DNA of 47,025 bases, from NCBI GenBank assembly GCA_016786865.1, contig JAEUVE010000017.1, forward strand, positions 1 to 47,025, written 5' to 3'. Numbering within the stretch: the stretch's first letter is position 1; every line of letters starts with the position of its first letter. Shown piece after piece: positions 43,491 to 47,025 of the stretch. Under the pieces are notes generated by a model that was not told where the DNA came from, searched no databases, and worked only from the letters and a program-made list of their open reading frames with translations. Position numbers and translations under genes: made by a program. This DNA comes from Sediminibacterium sp. Its GTDB lineage: Bacteria > Bacteroidota > Bacteroidia > Chitinophagales > Chitinophagaceae.

Positions 43491-44144
43491 ATGGAACCGG
43501 GGGTTAAAACCACTACTGTTAACTGGCGGGTATATGCGCTGGTGCAGTCCGGCATTCTTTCCCGTATTGGCAGGGGCAAATTTACATTGGGCAAAGGCCG
43601 GATTTTTTTACCGGAAATTTCCGCTAAGATCAAAACCCTCTTCAGGGATTTGCAAAGACAGTTTCCTTACCTGCAAATCTGCATCTGGAACACTTCAGTA
43701 CTTAATGAGCTGATGCTGCACCAGCCCGGAAGGTTTTATACCTTGGTAGAAGTGGATAAAGAAGCCACCCAATCGGTGTTTTACTTTTTGAAAGAAACAA
43801 AAAAGAACATCTTCCTGGAACCGGATGCAAAAATATTAAGTTTATATGCTTCTGCTGAAAAGGATACCATTATAATTAACTCATTGGTTTCGGAGGCCCC
43901 GGTACAGACGATCCAGGGTGTGGTAACCACTACGATTGAAAAATTGCTGGTTGATGTTTTTTGCGATGATGTGCTTTTTGCGGCCCAGCAGGGTCGCGAA
44001 ATGGAAACCATTTTCTGGGAAGCATTTGAAAAATATACCATCAACGAAAATAAGATGCTGCGGTATGCCGACAGAAGGAGGAAGAAAGAAGCATTCAGTA
44101 ATTATTTAAACAGGGTATCAAAATTCCGGCAGCAAACCCTTTAG
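43491..44144 (+). CDS. AbiEi-like antitoxin/autorepressor of a type IV toxin-antitoxin pair
   Basis: A 217-residue protein from the first ATG. The start region VKTTTVNWRVYALVQSGILSRIGRGKFTLGKG is the end of a winged-helix DNA-binding domain. The rest (YLQICIWNTSVLNELMLHQPGRFYTLVEVDKEATQSVFYFLK, TTTIEKLLVDVFCDDVLF) fits the AbiEi C-terminal antitoxin fold. The frame continues upstream to 43380 with protein-like sequence (SKLKEHFKEQSHFSTKDIEQFYNG) but has no ATG, GTG or TTG; ATC at 43395 or CTG at 43425 are the only candidates that would restore the whole winged helix. So either an unusual start is used or the antitoxin is N-terminally damaged. It lies 18 bp upstream of the toxin gene. Confidence 0.7.
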   Translation: MEPGVKTTTVNWRVYALVQSGILSRIGRGKFTLGKGRIFLPEISAKIKTLFRDLQRQFPYLQICIWNTSVLNELMLHQPGRFYTLVEVDKEATQSVFYFLKETKKNIFLEPDAKILSLYASAEKDTIIINSLVSEAPVQTIQGVVTTTIEKLLVDVFCDDVLFAAQQGREMETIFWEAFEKYTINENKMLRYADRRRKKEAFSNYLNRVSKFRQQTL

Positions 44145-44157
44145 GTTGCCGATTTAT
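44128..44157 (+). repeat. Second copy of the 30-bp operator-like element
   Basis: GGCAGCAA at 44128-44135 and TGCCGATTTAT at 44147-44157 match 43327-43334 and 43346-43356 exactly with the same 11-bp spacing; the middle differs. It spans the end of abiEi and stops 5 bases before the abiEii ATG. Confidence 0.75.
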
Positions 44158-44162
44158 CGAAT

Positions 44163-45221
44163 ATGATCAATAAAGAATCACTAACCGAAGAATGGATAGA
44201 TAAGGTATCCAAAGCTAACCGGAATGCCGATAAAATATTGGTGGAGAAGGTGATCCGTGCCCTGCTGTTGCTGGAGGGTCTGTCCAGATCGGGCTTGTCC
44301 TTTATCTTTAAAGGCGGTACCGCCCTTATGCTGTTGCTCGATTCCGCCAAACGGCTGTCTATTGACATTGATATTATACTCACAGAGAAAAAAGACAACC
44401 TTGATGAACTGCTGAAAGCATTTGCAGAAGCACAGGGCTTTAGAAGGGTGGAATTACAGCACCGTGCCGCAGCCATTGCCATTGAAAAAGCACATTACAA
44501 ATTCTTTTATACGCCGGTTCATAATACAGTAGGAGAAGAGGCCATTTTGCTCGATATACTTTTTGAAGCCAATCATTATAAAAACATACAGCCGCAGGAA
44601 ATTAAATCAGGCTTTCTCATTACTTCGGCAAAACCGGCCTCAGTAAATATGCCTTCGCTGGAAGATTTGTTGGGCGATAAACTCACCGCCTTTGCTCCCA
44701 ATACCACCGGCATTCCTTACTTTAAGAAGGAAGATAGTATGAGCATGGAGATCATTAAACAGCTCTATGATATTGGGACCATCTTTGATGTGGCAGAAGA
44801 TTTTGATACGGTGAAGGCAACCTTTAATAGGATTGCTGCAACTGAAATAGTGTACCGTGAATTGAAGGAGGGCAAACCCGCAGATGTACTGGACGACATC
44901 TATCAAACATCGCTTTGCCTTTGCCTGAGGGGTGCAGTGGATAATGAAAATTTCGATCAATTGCAAAAAGGCATACAAAGGGTGGAACGTTTTATATTTT
45001 CAGAGTCTTACCACCTGGATAAAGCCATTGTTCATGCAGCCAAAGCTGCTTATCTGTCGCGGTTGATTGCAACGGACCAGAAAGCATTTGAAAAATTTGC
45101 AGACCCAAAACAGTTGGCAAAAGCTATTATTGAACAACCGCACAATACCAAACTGAATAAGCTGAAAAAAAGCAGCCCGGAAGCATTTTTCTATTGGTGG
45201 AAAGCCATATCGCTTTCATAG
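44163..45221 (+). CDS. AbiEii/AbiGii-family nucleotidyltransferase toxin
   Basis: A 352-residue DNA-polymerase-beta-fold nucleotidyltransferase. The catalytic signature is complete: GGTAL at 51-55, then R64-x-S66-x-D68-x-D70 (AKRLSIDIDIIL), with the two metal-binding Asp. The later conserved motif is LEDLLGDKLTAFAPNTTG, which holds the family Lys. AbiEii toxins stop growth during phage infection; relatives (MenT) add nucleotides to tRNA. It is the second gene of the pair, with the standard order antitoxin then toxin. It appears intact. Beyond its stop lies the 45309-45406 repeat copy, from which an orphan promoter points back into this gene. Confidence 0.9.
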   Translation: MINKESLTEEWIDKVSKANRNADKILVEKVIRALLLLEGLSRSGLSFIFKGGTALMLLLDSAKRLSIDIDIILTEKKDNLDELLKAFAEAQGFRRVELQHRAAAIAIEKAHYKFFYTPVHNTVGEEAILLDILFEANHYKNIQPQEIKSGFLITSAKPASVNMPSLEDLLGDKLTAFAPNTTGIPYFKKEDSMSMEIIKQLYDIGTIFDVAEDFDTVKATFNRIAATEIVYRELKEGKPADVLDDIYQTSLCLCLRGAVDNENFDQLQKGIQRVERFIFSESYHLDKAIVHAAKAAYLSRLIATDQKAFEKFADPKQLAKAIIEQPHNTKLNKLKKSSPEAFFYWWKAISLS

Positions 45222-45274
45222 ACAGTTTGCAGCGTTTACAGACTTTGCATTGCTGAGTAATCTGGTCTTATTGT

Positions 45275-45373
45275 TTATCTGTCGTATGATTCGTTTAGTA
45301 CGGGCATCTCGTTGAGGGTATACTTTGCTGTGGCAGGTTCAGCATGGTTATTCGTTGCTTGCACTTCATCCAT
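45275..45373 (-). pseudogene. Orphan 5' fragment of relA/spoT
   Basis: Repeat copy 2 carries the relA/spoT ATG (45373) and reads 21 identical codons, MDEVQATNNHAEPATAKYTL plus N. It then leaves the repeat and runs through new sequence to a stop at 45275, a 32-codon frame. The -7 element TAACTTTG is preserved at 45380-45387. No HD or synthetase domain remains. Confidence 0.85.
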
Positions 45374-45406
45374 ACCCAACAAAGTTAAGGAAACCCGGGT
45401 ACTACA
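45309..45406. repeat. 98-bp direct repeat, copy 2
   Basis: Base-for-base copy of 43091-43188, offset 2218 bp, same orientation. It marks the right end of the segment holding the AbiE pair. Confidence 0.97.
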
Positions 45407-45656
45407 CTGAAAACCCCTGATGATGAGGTCAATTGATACAGGATAGCCGGTGTTTAGAGAAAGGGCATTGGCAGTGCCGTTTGCACAATATGATAAATAT
45501 TAATGATAGTCAATGTATTAATCAGGATTGAATTATAAAAAAAAATACATATATTGTAGCGATATAGCATATGTAAGATGATGCCGCAAAAAGGAGCGCC
45601 GCCGGATAACCAAATCAAAGCTTTAAGTCCATATAATCTTGTAAACAGTAAAAACC

Positions 45657-46013
45657 ATGATACAAATGCTTAAGAACAGGTTGTGGGTATTGCTGATTTT
45701 CGCCAGCATTTTTTTGCTTTCCTGTACAAAAAATACAGAAACCCCAACAGCAGCCGAAAAGACAGCCATAGAGCTTCAACGGGTAATACAGGAACAGCAT
45801 ATTTTAAGGGTCTACCCGGTTAAAATAAATGACGTATTTCCTGATTTCTTTCCTGAAAATACAGGAACAGTATGGACATTTTCTAATGGTTTTATAACAA
45901 TTAACTACGGACGCTCAGATGCCTATAATTTACAGTATCTCCAGAAGTATGCAGTTCTAAATATTGTATTGAACAATAACACAACTTCAAAAGCTTTGAT
46001 ATTGTATTTTTAA
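45657..46013 (+). CDS. Small lipoprotein of unknown function
   Basis: A 118-residue lipoprotein. The signal (LKNRLWVLLIFASIFLLSCTKN) has a lipobox Cys; the start could be 45657 or the Met three codons later at 45666. The mature part (TAAEKTAIELQRVIQEQHILRVYPVKINDVFPDFFPENTGTVWTFSNGFITINYGRSDAYNLQYLQKYAVLNI) matches no family I know. It is AT-rich with an odd mix of polar repeats and stands alone downstream of repeat copy 2. Confidence 0.65.
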   Translation: MIQMLKNRLWVLLIFASIFLLSCTKNTETPTAAEKTAIELQRVIQEQHILRVYPVKINDVFPDFFPENTGTVWTFSNGFITINYGRSDAYNLQYLQKYAVLNIVLNNNTTSKALILYF

Positions 46014-46271
46014 AATAACAGGTGTCTTCAAACCGAACTCGAAGAATCTTTTTGTAAAAGTATAGCAAAGAGTTGGGGTAAAACTTGAAAACAACGAAAC
46101 GTAATTTTAACGAGTTAGGTATAGAGTGTCGGCTTATTGATGAAATGGCGGTGCTTAAAAAGAAAACCCCGTTGCTCATAAAGTATTTTGCATGTGTACG
46201 ACATATTCAATCATTTTTGTATGCGTTTTGGATATCCTTAAACCGCTTCAATAATGCGCTAAAAACTGGTT

Positions 46272-46859
46272 ATGAAAATATTTCTTTTACTATTGATGTT
46301 ATCCCCTTTGTCCATAATTACATATGGACAGTTAACGAAAGACACCTGGTTAATCGGTGGGACAGGTAGTTCGTATACTTATACTGATAATACATCTTAT
46401 CAGTCTGGAAGTTATACTTCAAAATACACAAGTGTAGATATTTCCGCATCTGTAGGTTATTTCGTTATGGATAAATTGGCTGGAGGACTAAGACCTACGT
46501 TTTCATCCTATAAAGGATCAACCTCCGGTGGCGGCTCAACTAATTCATATAGATTGGCAATTGGCCCATTTGTAAGGTATTATTTTCTAAACGAGGAAAA
46601 GCGATTTAACCTGCTTGCTGATATTTGTTATCAGGCAGGGATAAACGATTGGAAAGATGGCTACCCTGCGAAAGGAAAGTATAACACCTTTTATCTACAA
46701 GCAGGCGCAGAGTTTTTCTTTAATTCTTCTGTTGGGTTGGAATTTTTGATAGGCTATAAAAGTCAAATTGCATCAATAGATAATTCTCCCAGCGGTTATG
46801 ATAGAAATGTGGAAGGATTGCAAACATCAATTGGGTTTCAATTTCATTTGGCAAAATAA
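46272..46859 (+). CDS. Outer-membrane beta-barrel protein
   Basis: A 195-residue protein with a signal peptide (KIFLLLLMLSPLSIITYGQ). Alternating strands follow, in the style of the OmpW/OprG-like or outer-membrane beta-barrel families: WLIGGTGSSYTYTD, YTSVDISASVGYFVMDKLAGGLRPTFS, RLAIGPFVRYYFL, FYLQAGAEFFFNSSVGLEFLIGY, LQTSIGFQFHLAK. Eight strands can be counted. It is probably a surface porin-like or structural protein of unknown role. It stands alone near the window end and is followed by a hairpin terminator. Confidence 0.75.
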   Translation: MKIFLLLLMLSPLSIITYGQLTKDTWLIGGTGSSYTYTDNTSYQSGSYTSKYTSVDISASVGYFVMDKLAGGLRPTFSSYKGSTSGGGSTNSYRLAIGPFVRYYFLNEEKRFNLLADICYQAGINDWKDGYPAKGKYNTFYLQAGAEFFFNSSVGLEFLIGYKSQIASIDNSPSGYDRNVEGLQTSIGFQFHLAK

Positions 46860-46918
46860 ATATAAAATATGAAACGATTATATTGGCTGAGTTCAACTGA
46901 TAAGTGCAATTTTTAAAC

Positions 46919-46955
46919 AAAAGGCAAAAAAGCTTTTGAGGGCTTTTTGCCTTTT
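46919..46955. terminator. Terminator near the right edge
   Basis: A stem AAGGCAAAAAAGC (46921-46933) with GCTTTTTGCCTT (46942-46953), one bulged A, A-rich on one side and T-rich on the other, so it could work in both directions. The bases after it (46956-47025) show no gene. Confidence 0.75.
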
Positions 46956-47025
46956 GACCAAGTAGTGCGACCTTTTGGTTGCTTATGACAAAAAATTACA
47001 CTCAACTCAGTTTGGTACAAAGATA

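Larger units (their letters stand above)
45222..45656. other. Intergenic region carrying the orphan relA/spoT copy
   Basis: The repeat copy 2 occupies 45309-45406. The rest is AT-rich (around 45490-45580 in particular) and shows no gene, tRNA or clear terminator. Confidence 0.6.

Noticed and set aside
46085..46369. 94-codon open frame ahead of the barrel protein
   Set aside because: It overlaps the signal peptide region of the next gene in another frame and has no supporting motif.
1..47025. CRISPR arrays, rRNA and tRNA genes
   Set aside because: No regularly spaced short repeats, no rRNA-like stretches and no tRNA cloverleaf were recognised by eye; a covariance-model scan could not be run.

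Overview
The window looks like chromosomal DNA of a Bacteroidota bacterium, probably from the Chitinophagaceae or a close family. The signs are a gliding lipoprotein (GldB), a type IX secretion type-B sorting domain, a TonB-dependent receptor, a DUF5117-type zinc protease, and promoters of the Bacteroidota form (TTTG, about 20 bp, TAnnTTTG). Genus cannot be fixed from this sequence alone. No rRNA, tRNA or CRISPR array was seen.

Left edge (1-2.3 kb) is accessory DNA: the 5' part of an IS3-type transposase orfA, a MazE/MazF-like toxin-antitoxin pair with an operator-like repeat in its promoter, a small lipoprotein and a small secreted protein. The core then runs 2.3-43.2 kb. It holds prfA and galE; a leftward phosphate block (PhoB-like regulator, PhoR-like kinase, DUF47 protein, Pit transporter); a large exported protein with a possible His/Cys dyad; an MBL-fold hydrolase; a 1124-residue TolB-propeller/beta-barrel protein; terC and pyrD; a thiolase; a tandem UspA protein; a T9SS cargo protein; nadE, gldB, apaG, icd and the pyruvate dehydrogenase E2; a zinc protease. 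Next come a leftward set (DUF4783, nadC, SUI1/YciH, histone H1-like protein), then gpmI, a haem-binding-domain protein, an unknown membrane-anchored protein and a TonB-dependent receptor, then engB. Last is a leftward run relA/spoT, purA, a disordered acidic protein and pabB.

Right edge (43.2-47.0 kb) is accessory. An AbiEi/AbiEii-type (type IV) toxin-antitoxin and phage-defence pair sits directly upstream of relA/spoT, and the segment is bracketed by a perfect 98-bp direct repeat (43091-43188 and 45309-45406). The repeat is the relA/spoT start region itself: its -7 promoter element, start codon and first 21-22 codons. The intact gene keeps one copy, and the far copy is an orphan promoter plus a 32-codon fragment pointing back at the toxin gene. 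Inside the module a 30-bp operator-like element occurs twice, once at the abiEi promoter and once just before abiEii. The antitoxin reading frame extends upstream of its first ATG without an ordinary start codon. This module is the most unusual structure in the window. Beyond it are a small lipoprotein and an outer-membrane beta-barrel protein.
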